Source of the DNA: Halobacillus locisalis
GTDB taxonomy: Bacteria > Bacillota > Bacilli > Bacillales > Halobacillaceae
DNA: 64,000 nucleotides
Assembly (NCBI RefSeq): GCF_013694105.1
Contig: NZ_JACEFG010000002.1
Span: 868,001-932,000 of the forward strand
Reading direction: 5' to 3'
The stretch's first letter is position 1; every line of letters starts with the position of its first letter. Of the stretch, positions 47,074 to 55,700 are shown piece after piece. Below the pieces are notes generated by a model. That model did no database searches, had not been told where the DNA came from, and saw only the letters and a program-made list of their open reading frames with translations. The translations under genes and the position numbers were made by a program.

Positions 47074-48101
47074 GTGTTCTGAAAATGGGCATCATCGGTG
47101 TGGGAGGCATCGCCCAAGCACGGCACCTCCCCGCCTTTAAACAAATGACAAACGTAGAAGTCACCGCCGTCCAGGACGTCAACGGCACGCGCGCCCAAGA
47201 AGTCGCGACTAAATTCGACGTCCCTTACGCCTTCGATAACATTCAAGACCTTTTTGAAAAAGTCGATGCTGTCACGATCTGCACGCCGAATAAGTTCCAC
47301 GCGGATATCAGTGTCGCTGCCTTAGAAGCTGGCGTCCACGTCCTGTGTGAGAAACCGATGGCGATGACGACCGCCGAGTGTGAAGCGATGGTTGCGGCAG
47401 CCGAGAAGAATGACCGTCTATTATCGATTGCCTACCATTACCGTCATACTGCAGAAGGACGTCTTGCCAAAGGAGCGATGCAGGAAGTCGGCGACCCGCT
47501 CGTAACCCGCGTCCAAGCGATGCGCCAACGTAAAGTACCTGGATGGGGCGTCTTTACGAACAAAGAATTGCAAGGCGGAGGAAGCCTGATCGATTTTGGC
47601 TGCCACCTGCTCGATTTAGCTTTATGGCTATTAGACGACCCGAAACCTGTCGAAGTGATGGGGAAAACGTATGATCGTCTGAGTAAAGTACCGAATCAGG
47701 TGAATGACTGGGGCACATTTGACCATGAGACTTTCAATGTCGATGACCATGTCACAAGCTACATAACGTTTGAAGATGGTTCATCGATGCAATTCGAATG
47801 TTCCTGGGCTGCAAACATTAAGGAAGATCACACCACGTTGACCATATCCGGAGCAGATGGTGGACTAAGCGTCTATCCATTTGAAGTGTATCAACCGAAG
47901 TTCGGATCGATGATGGAGACGACCTCTCAGGTAGAAGGTGGCGAAGAAGCGGCAGGGCTCGTCCAGGCTGAAAACTTTGTGAACAGCTGCCTCGGCACAG
48001 ACGAACTTGTCGTCAAACCCGAGCAAGCCCTGAAAGTCAGTCAGCTGATCGAAGCGATCTATGAAAGTAGTGAAACCGGAACAAGTGTCCGACTAAAATA
48101 A
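47070..48101 (+). CDS. Gfo/Idh/MocA-family oxidoreductase (second copy)
   Basis: The product is 343 residues: Rossmann motif MGIIGVGGIAQARHL, HVLCEKPMAMT, the catalytic-type region SLIDFGCHLLDLALWLL, and a C-terminal domain. It begins inside the stop of the first copy (ATGA), so the two are coupled. In ThuA/ThuB-type pathways such enzymes make 3-keto-glycosides; this assignment is inference from context. Confidence 0.93.
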   Translation: MSVLKMGIIGVGGIAQARHLPAFKQMTNVEVTAVQDVNGTRAQEVATKFDVPYAFDNIQDLFEKVDAVTICTPNKFHADISVAALEAGVHVLCEKPMAMTTAECEAMVAAAEKNDRLLSIAYHYRHTAEGRLAKGAMQEVGDPLVTRVQAMRQRKVPGWGVFTNKELQGGGSLIDFGCHLLDLALWLLDDPKPVEVMGKTYDRLSKVPNQVNDWGTFDHETFNVDDHVTSYITFEDGSSMQFECSWAANIKEDHTTLTISGADGGLSVYPFEVYQPKFGSMMETTSQVEGGEEAAGLVQAENFVNSCLGTDELVVKPEQALKVSQLIEAIYESSETGTSVRLK

Positions 48102-48120
48102 CTGAATGGAGGAATCCTCA

Positions 48121-49089
48121 ATGAAATTAGGTGTATTCGCCGTTTTATTTTCAGATAAATCGTTTGAAGAAATGTTAGACCGTGCCAAAGAAGCAGGCCT
48201 CCAGGCTGTCGAAATCGGCACAGGAGGTTATCCTGGAGATGCTCACTGTAAAGTGGATGAGCTTCTGGAAAGTGAAGAGAAACGCCAAGAATATCTGGAT
48301 AAAGTTCATTCACGTGGCCTGACAATCAGTGCGTTCAGCTGTCACGGAAACCCGATTTCCCCTGACAAAGCGTTCGCACAAGAGTCTCACGACGCTTTTG
48401 TAAAATCTGTGAAGCTTGCGAGTCTCATGGATGTGCCTGTTGTTAACACATTCTCTGGTACGCCGGGAGGACATGAGAATGATACGGCGCCAAACTGGCC
48501 TGTAACACCGTGGCCACCTGAGTATTCCGATGCTTTGGAATGGCAGTGGAATGAGAAGTTGATTCCATATTGGAAAGAGCAGGGCGAATTTGCCAAAGAG
48601 CATAACGTAAAAGTCGGCCTCGAGCTGCATGCAGGCTTCCTTGTGCATACGCCTTATACGATGCTCAAGTTACGTGAAGCGACCAACGATGCCATCGGGG
48701 CCAATTTGGATCCGAGTCACTTATGGTGGCAAGGCATCGATCCAGTTGCAGCGATCAAGATTCTCGGAAACGCAGATGCGATCCATCACTTCCATGCGAA
48801 AGATACGTACATCGATCAAGAAAACGTCAATATGTACGGTCTTACAGACATGCAACCATACGGCAATGTGAAAACTCGCGCTTGGACATTCCGTTCGGTT
48901 GGGTATGGTCATGGTACGCAGGAGTGGTCGAATATCATCAGTGCGCTTCGCACCTATGGCTACGATTATGTGGTCAGCATCGAGCACGAAGACCCGATCA
49001 TGTCGATCAATGAAGGATTCAACCAGGCCGTGAAGAATTTGAAATCGGTCATCATAGAAGAGCCGGCTACAGAGATGTGGTGGGCCTAA
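48121..49089 (+). CDS. Sugar phosphate isomerase/epimerase family protein
   Basis: This 322-residue TIM-barrel protein has metal-site elements GLQAVEIGTGGYPGD, HNVKVGLELHAGFLVH, GANLDPSHLWWQGIDP, IHHFHAKDTY and VVSIEHEDP. It is larger than and different from the member at 44005-44757. Enzymes of this type isomerise sugars or act on 3-keto-glycosides. The ATG at 48121 follows GGAGGA by seven bases and is preferred to the upstream ATG at 48106, which overlaps that site. It ends the ThuA operon. Confidence 0.9.
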   Translation: MKLGVFAVLFSDKSFEEMLDRAKEAGLQAVEIGTGGYPGDAHCKVDELLESEEKRQEYLDKVHSRGLTISAFSCHGNPISPDKAFAQESHDAFVKSVKLASLMDVPVVNTFSGTPGGHENDTAPNWPVTPWPPEYSDALEWQWNEKLIPYWKEQGEFAKEHNVKVGLELHAGFLVHTPYTMLKLREATNDAIGANLDPSHLWWQGIDPVAAIKILGNADAIHHFHAKDTYIDQENVNMYGLTDMQPYGNVKTRAWTFRSVGYGHGTQEWSNIISALRTYGYDYVVSIEHEDPIMSINEGFNQAVKNLKSVIIEEPATEMWWA

Positions 49090-49095
49090 GGCAAT

Positions 49096-49127
49096 ACTCC
49101 CTCTTCATATGAAGGGGGAGTTTTTTC
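49096..49127 (+). terminator. Terminator of the ThuA operon
   Basis: ACTCCCTCTTCAT and ATGAAGGGGGAGT pair (one wobble) before six T. Confidence 0.9.
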
Positions 49128-49176
49128 ATAGTCTACGTGAAAGCTACTTTCGGTTCTTCCAAGATGAGAAGGGACC

Positions 49177-49296
49177 GGTGGCGTGGAAACGACTCCCTTT
49201 CCGCAGGAGGCGGTGAGCTTCCTCGATTGCTTCGCAATCTGCGGGATCTCACCCAGCCCTCAGATCCTGCAGGAGTGTCGCCGTTTCCACGCCACC
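49177..49296 (-). repeat. Palindromic dispersed element, type 2, copy C
   Basis: Arms GGTGGCGTGGAAACG and CGTTTCCACGCCACC are perfect complements. On the minus strand the core reads GGTGAG...GATTGCGAAGCAATC...CTCACC. Both inner stems differ from copies A and E yet remain paired. A spurious frame crosses it. Confidence 0.85.
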
Positions 49297-49370
49297 TCAC
49301 AGCAGGAGGGCTGAACCTCTAGAGATTTCTATCATCTACCCCCCCATTTCAAAGATCAGGCAGCACCCTT

Positions 49371-49403
49371 AAAAACTCCCTTTGCACGAAAAAGGGAGTT
49401 TTT
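49371..49403. terminator. Symmetric hairpin downstream of element C
   Basis: AAAAACTCCCTTT and AAAGGGAGTTTTT pair with a T-run on each strand. No gene ends nearby except the ThuA operon 280 bases upstream, so it may serve as a backup terminator. Confidence 0.7.
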
Positions 49404-49447
49404 CTATCTCGACCTTTTTGGAATAGGATGAGCTATAAAATCGTCAT

Positions 49448-49569
49448 GAGAGCCTCTATCACAACCATTTCACCGAAAGATCACGATAGAAAAGGTTGTG
49501 ATAGAGGCTCTCAAAGCTGTTTCGGTGGTGAGGGTGTTTCAAAATAGTCGTGAGGGAGAGGATCACGAC
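49448..49569. other. Structured noncoding region with possible pseudoknot
   Basis: GAGAGCCTCTATCACAACC (49448-49466) and GGTTGTGATAGAGGCTCTC (49494-49512) form a perfect 19-bp stem. The 27-base loop contains CACCGAAA (49471-49478), complementary to TTTCGGTG at 49520-49527, and TCACGA (49481-49486), complementary to TCGTGA at 49548-49553. The latter can instead pair with TCACGAC at 49563-49569. No coding frame is convincing. The rest of 49570-49962 holds a small AACTACC/GGGTAGTT hairpin at 49672-49691 and the promoter region of the protease. Confidence 0.6.
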
Positions 49570-49962
49570 CGTTTTACAACAAGTCAGCTCACGAAAAGGT
49601 AGAGACCCTGAGTGCGAACGTCGTCTATTATTACCGGTATTCACATCATCGTATTTTTACAAAAAGAGGATAACTACCTTTCAAGGGTAGTTCAATATAA
49701 TCAACAAAATATGTGAAAATCCAGGACTATTCGCTATGGTTGTAGATCGTATTAGGGATTATGTCCTCTTAAAATTTACATTAGTTTACACAAAACTGTA
49801 TTATTCATCTCTATTCTTGTCGAAGAAAATTATGAATATAGGAGGTTAGGCTTTTTCTCTTATTTTTCTGAAAATTAAATTATTTGCGTTGCTATATTGC
49901 AGGAATTTGATAGATTAGTAAATGTAGGATAAAAAAAGATCCAAAGGAAGGGGCTTTTTCTA

Positions 49963-52356
49963 TTGAAGAAGACAAGCAAAATTGTAACATCCGCTTTAGC
50001 TCTGGCTCTTGCAGTCGGACCGATGAGCGCAAGTGCAAGTACTGTCAAGTCACCCAATGTCTCTCACGATCATGGTGTACATAAATCGCATATGAGCATG
50101 CCTTTCGATGCAGCGATAGCAAACGATGATCGACTCATAGAAATGTTGAAGAAGAGTGGAAAGATCGCGAGTGACGCTTCGGCTGCTGAAGCACAGGAAG
50201 TTTTAGAAGAATTTATGAAGTCGAAACAAGAGTCCGCTATGAAGAAAGCCGGCGGTGAGTTAGAAGACGAGCAAAAAGCGTCAAAAGAAAAGCTGGAAAA
50301 AGCAATGGAAAACAATAGCATAACGAACGGAAAAGGAAACAAATTAGGTCAAGCGAAGAAGGACTCACCTGATTCAGTGGAAGAAGAAGCTTACGATGGG
50401 GAGATGAGAACGGATAAAGTATTGGTTCTTTTGGTCGATTATCCGGACAAACCTCATAACTCTATGAGTTCAGACGAAACAGATATGTATTACGAAGGGG
50501 AAGATGCTTATTCTCCTGCGCATTACCAAGATATGTTGTTCGGAACGGGCGGCTGGACAGGTCCTGACGGAGAAAACTATGTATCTATGAAGCAGTACTA
50601 TGAGCAACAATCAGGCGGTAGTTACTCTGTAGAAGGGGATGTGGCTGGATGGTACACAGCGAGCAAACCTGCCGCTGCTTATGGAGCTAACGACCCTCAA
50701 CCTGATGGAAGCGATGTAAACGCACGTGGGCTAGTCAAGGAAGCGCTAGCGAAAGCAGCTGCTGATCCAAATGTTAACATTGCTGACTATGACCAATGGG
50801 ATCGTTACGATCTAGATGGCGACGGAAATTATTTAGAAGCAGACGGCCTTGTCGACCACTTGATGGTCATTCACTCCGGTGTCGGTGAAGAAGCAGGTGG
50901 TGGATCTCTTGGATCTGACGCGATTTGGTCTCACCGCTGGAACTTAGGTGGCGTCACGCCTCTAGCAGGAACCGAAGCTACGGTACCTTACTGGGGTGGA
51001 GCGATGGCCGCTTACGACTACACGATCGAGCCCGAAGACGGAGCGGTTGGCGTCATGGCGCACGAATTCGGTCACGACCTAGGTCTTCCAGATGAATATG
51101 ATACACAGTACACAGGTGCTGGAGAACCGGTTAGTTACTGGTCGATCATGTCAAGCGGAAGCTGGGCAGGGGATATTCCTGGAACGATGCCGACTGGTTT
51201 CAGTCCGTATATGAAAGAGATGCTACAAGCTTCAGCCGTCGTAGATAATAAAGGAACGGAAGGAAACTGGTTAACAGGCACGGAAATCGACCTTAAAGAT
51301 GTGAATGAGAATGGTCAAGAGTTCACTCTAGATGAAGCCAATACAAAAGGAACAAACAATGATGTTGTGAAAGTGACACTTCCTGAAAAAGAAACGGTTA
51401 TTGTGACTCCGGCAAGCGGAGAGTATGCGTACTTCTCTGGAAGTGCGGATGCTTTGAACAATACTCTTTCTACAACGGTTGATTTAACGAATGCTACGGA
51501 TGCAAGCTTTGATTTCAAAGCGTGGTACGATATTGAAACAAACTGGGATTACGCTTATGTAACCGTAGATGGTGAGCAGATTGCTGGCGAAATTACAACG
51601 AATGAAAATCCAAACGATTCGAATCTTGGAAATGGCATTACGGGAAGCTCAGATGGGTGGATTGATGCCTCTTTCGATCTTTCTGATTATGCAGGACAAG
51701 AAGTGGAAGTAGCTATTGAATATGTGACAGACGCTTATGTTTCTAACCCTGGTTTTTATGCGGATGACCTTTCCATCGTTGTAGATGGAGAAGAAGTCCT
51801 TTTCGACGATGCTGAGGGAGAGCCGAAGTTCGGTCTAGATGGTTTCACAAAGGATGACGGTATCAAACGTTCTGACCATTACTACCTTCTTGAATGGCGT
51901 AGCCACAACGGTGTAGATGAGGGTCTTGCCAACATCCGTCGTGGCGACAGCTTGATGACATTCGATGATGGACTAGTTGTATGGTACGTTGACAAGCAGT
52001 ACTCTGAAAACTGGACAGGAATCCACCCTGGTGATGGTTTCGTAGGCGTGGTCGATGCGGATCAGCACATAAACAAGTGGAGTGATGGATCCGTAGCCGC
52101 TACACGCTTCCAAGTACATGATGCTGCATTTAGCTTAGATAAATCTGAAAAAATGTACTTGGATTACAGTAACCTTTTAGGCGTTACACTGAAAGATAAC
52201 TTTACAAAACGCAATCCACTATTTGATGATAGTGCCGATTACTCCAACCCTGGATTGGTTGATGCTGGACGTAATGTTCCAGAATACGGCCTCAAGTTCC
52301 GTGTGACTGGTCAAAGTGACGACGGTACAGTTGGTAAAGTCATGATTTTCAAATAA
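49963..52356 (+). CDS. Secreted M6 metalloprotease, immune inhibitor A family
   Basis: The 797-residue protein begins with TTG after AAGGAAGGGG. The signal peptide ends near MSASAS. A propeptide of about 140 residues is rich in Lys and Glu. The M6 catalytic domain has H367, E368 and H371 in the zinc motif HEFGHDLGLPDEYD; a calcium-type loop DLDGDGNYLEADG precedes it. A jelly-roll MAM-like domain (about 500-630) and a C-terminal beta domain follow. By family it digests extracellular proteins. Single gene; its terminator is shared with the convergent potassium-transporter gene. Confidence 0.95.
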   Translation: MKKTSKIVTSALALALAVGPMSASASTVKSPNVSHDHGVHKSHMSMPFDAAIANDDRLIEMLKKSGKIASDASAAEAQEVLEEFMKSKQESAMKKAGGELEDEQKASKEKLEKAMENNSITNGKGNKLGQAKKDSPDSVEEEAYDGEMRTDKVLVLLVDYPDKPHNSMSSDETDMYYEGEDAYSPAHYQDMLFGTGGWTGPDGENYVSMKQYYEQQSGGSYSVEGDVAGWYTASKPAAAYGANDPQPDGSDVNARGLVKEALAKAAADPNVNIADYDQWDRYDLDGDGNYLEADGLVDHLMVIHSGVGEEAGGGSLGSDAIWSHRWNLGGVTPLAGTEATVPYWGGAMAAYDYTIEPEDGAVGVMAHEFGHDLGLPDEYDTQYTGAGEPVSYWSIMSSGSWAGDIPGTMPTGFSPYMKEMLQASAVVDNKGTEGNWLTGTEIDLKDVNENGQEFTLDEANTKGTNNDVVKVTLPEKETVIVTPASGEYAYFSGSADALNNTLSTTVDLTNATDASFDFKAWYDIETNWDYAYVTVDGEQIAGEITTNENPNDSNLGNGITGSSDGWIDASFDLSDYAGQEVEVAIEYVTDAYVSNPGFYADDLSIVVDGEEVLFDDAEGEPKFGLDGFTKDDGIKRSDHYYLLEWRSHNGVDEGLANIRRGDSLMTFDDGLVVWYVDKQYSENWTGIHPGDGFVGVVDADQHINKWSDGSVAATRFQVHDAAFSLDKSEKMYLDYSNLLGVTLKDNFTKRNPLFDDSADYSNPGLVDAGRNVPEYGLKFRVTGQSDDGTVGKVMIFK

Positions 52357-52364
52357 GAACCAAA

Positions 52365-52398
52365 AAAACCTTTCAAGCCGCGCGGCTTGAAAGGTTTT
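52365..52398. terminator. Bidirectional terminator between protease and Ktr genes
   Basis: AAAACCTTTCAAGCCGC and GCGGCTTGAAAGGTTTT form a fully symmetric palindrome between convergent genes. Confidence 0.92.
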
Positions 52399-52401
52399 CT
52401 T

Positions 52402-53724
52402 TTAGCCAATAATCATCGGCTCTTTTGGATAGCGGTACGTTTCCTTGACTGCGCGTCCTCTCAGAATGAACAAATACGAGAAAATCCCAATCCGCCCAAT
52501 AAACATGAGCGCGATGATGATCAGTTTTCCAGACGTGTGTAAATCCGAAGTAATCCCCATCGATAATCCAGTCGTACCGAAAGCGGAACATGCCTCGAAG
52601 ATGATCGCAATCGTATCGAACTGGGGTTCAACTAGCGTCAGTAAGATGATTGCTGATCCTGTCACCATGATCGCCGTACTGATGACGATGAACGAACGGA
52701 AGATATCATCCTCAGGTATCTCTCTTCGGAAGACACGCACTCTCCTTTGGCCTCTTGCATAGGCGAAAATCGTGAGCGTTGTAATCGCGAACGTCGTGGT
52801 CCGGATGCCTCCCCCGACACTACTCGGTGAAGCTCCGATAAACATCAGTACACAAATCGTCAGCAGCGTCGGTACGGTGAACTCACTGACATCCATCGTT
52901 GCAAGACCTCCATTACGCATTGTAACCGATTGGAAAAATGCGTAGAAGAAAGATTCATGCCACGCTTTTCCTGCAAAGAAATGGTTACGGTCGAACAAAT
53001 AGATGAAAATCGTACCCACGACGACGAGGCCAGCGAATGTGACAGAGGTCAACTTGGTGAACAAAGAAAACTTGAATAAGTCCTGTTGCTTTTTCGTAAT
53101 ATAATCCTTTACCTCAATCAAAACTGGAAAGCCGATTGCACCGAGCGTCAGTAACAAAATGTTGACCAGCTGCACAAAGTAGTCGTCCTCGAACATGACG
53201 AGCGATGTTCCGGTTATATCAAAGCCGGCATTCGTCGTAGCGCTGACCGAGGCGAATGCTCCTTGAATCAAGGCCTCTTTGAGAGTAGGGAAATATTGCG
53301 TAAAATAAATGCCTAAAATGATGGCCCCGATGATTTCAATCACGAGAATGAGGAGAAGGATTTGGCGGATCAACGTCACCATTCCTGAGAATGTGCTACG
53401 GTTCTGGTCAGTTTTAATCAGCTGTCTACGCTTCAATCCGATTTTTTGGCCTAGAAGAAGCCAAATGAATGTACCTAAGGTCATGACCCCGATTCCACCG
53501 AACTGTAGTATGAACATCAAGAAAAAATACCCCACTTCATTGAACGTATCCGCTGTTGAAACGACGGTCAGCCCCGTAACGCTGATGGCACTGACGGCTG
53601 TAAACAGGCTATCTATAAACGACAAACTCATCCCTTCGCGGTGCAGGAAAGGAAGATTCAATAATGTTGTCGATATAACAGCTGCTGATGCATAGAACAG
53701 CACGATGATTTGAAAAGGGGGCAA
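52402..53724 (-). CDS. TrkH/KtrB-family potassium uptake protein, N-terminus interrupted by amber codon
   Basis: The 440 readable residues hold the four selectivity-filter units of a Ktr channel (TAVSAISVTGLTVV, ASVSATTNAGFDI, QSVTMRNGGLATMD, EACSAFGTTGLSMG) and end FILRGRAVKETYRYPKEP. It passes potassium with sodium when joined to a KtrA-type RCK subunit, which is not in the window. The natural start seems to be the ATG at 53763, with AAGGAG eight bases before it, encoding MRRRSDWNRWFN, then TAG at 53725-53727, then the rest in the same frame. Translation may restart at the TTG at 53724, which is poorly served, or the gene may be inactive. Confidence 0.85.
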   Translation of the reverse strand: MPPFQIIVLFYASAAVISTTLLNLPFLHREGMSLSFIDSLFTAVSAISVTGLTVVSTADTFNEVGYFFLMFILQFGGIGVMTLGTFIWLLLGQKIGLKRRQLIKTDQNRSTFSGMVTLIRQILLLILVIEIIGAIILGIYFTQYFPTLKEALIQGAFASVSATTNAGFDITGTSLVMFEDDYFVQLVNILLLTLGAIGFPVLIEVKDYITKKQQDLFKFSLFTKLTSVTFAGLVVVGTIFIYLFDRNHFFAGKAWHESFFYAFFQSVTMRNGGLATMDVSEFTVPTLLTICVLMFIGASPSSVGGGIRTTTFAITTLTIFAYARGQRRVRVFRREIPEDDIFRSFIVISTAIMVTGSAIILLTLVEPQFDTIAIIFEACSAFGTTGLSMGITSDLHTSGKLIIIALMFIGRIGIFSYLFILRGRAVKETYRYPKEPMIIG

Positions 53725-53904
53725 CTAATTAAACCACCGATTCCAATCCGATCTTCTTCTCATGGAAAAACTCCTTAATCGCGTGACATGTACTTATATG
53801 GATTTTATAGCTAAGCGCTCCTCTTTACAATATCAAGAAGGAAATAAAGGGCCGTTTGGGGAATAGAGGTAAGAGGGAAACAGCTATAATAAAAGGGGTA
53901 TAGG

Positions 53905-54297
53905 ATGAAGGAAAGCATTTGGTTGATCTCAGAGTTCATCGATTTTTGGCACGACCTTCTATTAGATATATCTCGCGAGCTCGGATTAGGATTATCAGAC
54001 ACAGAACTACACTTCTGGATCATTGGCATCCTCGGTTTAGTGGGCCTGCTATTTGTCGATGTGCTTTTTCATGCTTTGGCAAAAGTGAGTATAACAGCGA
54101 TTTCGTTCTTATTCAGCTTAGCTATTGTCATCATTTTCGTCTTTGCACTGGAAATTCAACAAAAAATCAGTGGAAGTGGAAATATGCAATTCAGTGATGC
54201 GATGGCAGGGCTGTTAGGGTTTTTAGCTTTCTGCTTGGTCTATTTCCTTATACGAGGAGTTGTAGAGATGATCAAAAGAAGGAAAGCGAATGATTAA
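53905..54297 (+). CDS. Hypothetical membrane protein, 130 residues
   Basis: The protein has about three membrane segments: FWIIGILGLVGLLFVDVLFHALA, ITAISFLFSLAIVIIFVFALEI, and GLLGFLAFCLVYFLIRGVVEM. It ends in a basic tail, KRRKAND. An AAAAGGGG site lies upstream of the ATG. I recognise no family. It lies 20 bases before the ROK kinase gene and may be cotranscribed with it. Confidence 0.72.
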   Translation: MKESIWLISEFIDFWHDLLLDISRELGLGLSDTELHFWIIGILGLVGLLFVDVLFHALAKVSITAISFLFSLAIVIIFVFALEIQQKISGSGNMQFSDAMAGLLGFLAFCLVYFLIRGVVEMIKRRKAND

Positions 54298-54317
54298 ATA
54301 GTCGGGAGGCAGTACCA

Positions 54318-55211
54318 ATGGGATTACATATAGGAATTGATTTAGGTGGAACGAATGTAAGAGTCGCTTCCGTGTTGGAAAACGGAGAAGTAGATGAAAT
54401 GATGCAGGAACCGACGGAAGCAGAGCAAGGGCCGAAGTACACGATTGAAAAAATCATTCGGATGATCGAGTCCGTCGCCGGTGACCAATCGATTGAAGGA
54501 ATCGGAATCGGGGCTCCAGGACCACTTGATCCTCACAGGGGAGTGATTCTGGCTCCACCCAATTTACCAGGTTGGGACGAGGTGCCGATTGTCGACCATT
54601 TGAAGAACCATTTTCAAACCACTATAAAACTGAACAATGACGCCAACGCAGCCGCTTTAGCGGAAGCGCGTTTCGGTGGAGGGAAAGGCTACGAAAGCGT
54701 GTTTTATATTACCGTCAGTACAGGGGTCGGTGGAGGACTTGTCATCAATGGTCGCGTCTTCAACGGGGCACAAGGCTATGCAGGAGAGATCGGCAACATG
54801 ATACTGAATCCGCATGGTTACCAATATAGCAATTTGAACAAAGGGGCACTAGAAAGCTACTCGAGCGGAACGGCTATGGCAGAGCGGTTCTCGGATCAAT
54901 TCGGAAAATACGGAGCAGCGGAAGACGTCTTCGAACTCGTCAGTCAAGGCAACGAGAAGGCGCAGCGCATCGTTGACGAAGCAATCGATTATTTGGCGAT
55001 GGGCATTGCGAACATTACCCACATCATCAATCCTGAAGTGTTTGTCATTGGTGGCGGCGTAATGAACGCAGGGGAGCTGATTTGGGTACCATTGCGAGAT
55101 CGTTTAGAGGATTATGTCTATCCAGGTCTTGTCGAACACATCCATTTAGAACCTGCCGCGCTGAGCGGTGAAGCGGGTGTCATTGGGGCTGCATTGTTAA
55201 CGCAACAGTAA
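54318..55211 (+). CDS. ROK-family sugar kinase lacking the zinc motif
   Basis: This 297-residue protein has the ATP phosphate motif IGIDLGGTNVRVA, the catalytic Asp in LNNDANAAALAEARFGGGKG, and the ROK fold to the end (VFVIGGGVMNAGE). By family it phosphorylates glucose or another hexose. The usual ROK zinc site (His in GEIGH, then C-x-C-G-x2-G-C) is absent: the chain reads GEIGNMILNPHGYQYSN, then LNKGALESYSSG. Such zinc-free members exist, so activity is still plausible, but substrate prediction is weaker. RBS is GGGAGG. Confidence 0.88.
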   Translation: MGLHIGIDLGGTNVRVASVLENGEVDEMMQEPTEAEQGPKYTIEKIIRMIESVAGDQSIEGIGIGAPGPLDPHRGVILAPPNLPGWDEVPIVDHLKNHFQTTIKLNNDANAAALAEARFGGGKGYESVFYITVSTGVGGGLVINGRVFNGAQGYAGEIGNMILNPHGYQYSNLNKGALESYSSGTAMAERFSDQFGKYGAAEDVFELVSQGNEKAQRIVDEAIDYLAMGIANITHIINPEVFVIGGGVMNAGELIWVPLRDRLEDYVYPGLVEHIHLEPAALSGEAGVIGAALLTQQ

Positions 55212-55284
55212 ATAGGTTTTGCTCATGGTCTCATATCCGCAACTAGACAAGCGTAGGATAGAGTAAAAACGAGAAGGTGAGCGC

Positions 55285-55647
55285 ATGAAAAAAAGTGTAG
55301 CCGTCCTATTTTCTGTCCTATTACTCGTCGGATGTGGAGCAGAAGTATCGAATCAGCAGTTGATCGAACCATGGAAACCGAGCACAATCCAAGAATGGAC
55401 CATTGTCTCGTTTTATGAAGGAAAGCAGGTAGAGAACCCCGATTCATCCCTGAAGGCGTTGCAAATATTGCTGGCCAGAAAGGGTGTGGCGGCGAAGGTG
55501 ATCCATCAAGACATTGATGAGAAAGAAGGGTTCCGTGACGTGTTGCAAGTCGAAGCGGGACATGTCATCGTCATCGACCATCAAGGCATCCGCTTTAAGG
55601 CAAGCAGTGTATCTATGCTCGAAGGAATGATTTTGGAACAGTTGTAA
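55285..55647 (+). CDS. Small lipoprotein, function unknown
   Basis: The product is 120 residues with a lipoprotein signal (VLLLVGC, then GAEVS), so it is anchored on the outer face of the membrane at about residue 18. The rest has TIVSFYEGKQVENPDSSLKAL, ILLARKGVAAKVIHQDI and VEAGHVIVIDHQGIRFKA, which looks like a small alpha/beta fold. I know no family. RBS GAAGGTGAG. It is followed by a strong terminator. Confidence 0.78.
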   Translation: MKKSVAVLFSVLLLVGCGAEVSNQQLIEPWKPSTIQEWTIVSFYEGKQVENPDSSLKALQILLARKGVAAKVIHQDIDEKEGFRDVLQVEAGHVIVIDHQGIRFKASSVSMLEGMILEQL

Positions 55648-55652
55648 ATCTA

Positions 55653-55696
55653 ACACAAGAAAAGCCCCAGACAAATGCTGGGGCTTTTCTTGTGTT
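55653..55696. terminator. Bidirectional terminator
   Basis: ACACAAGAAAAGCCCCAG and CTGGGGCTTTTCTTGTGT form an 18-bp perfect stem between convergent genes. Confidence 0.93.
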
Positions 55697-55700
55697 TCTT

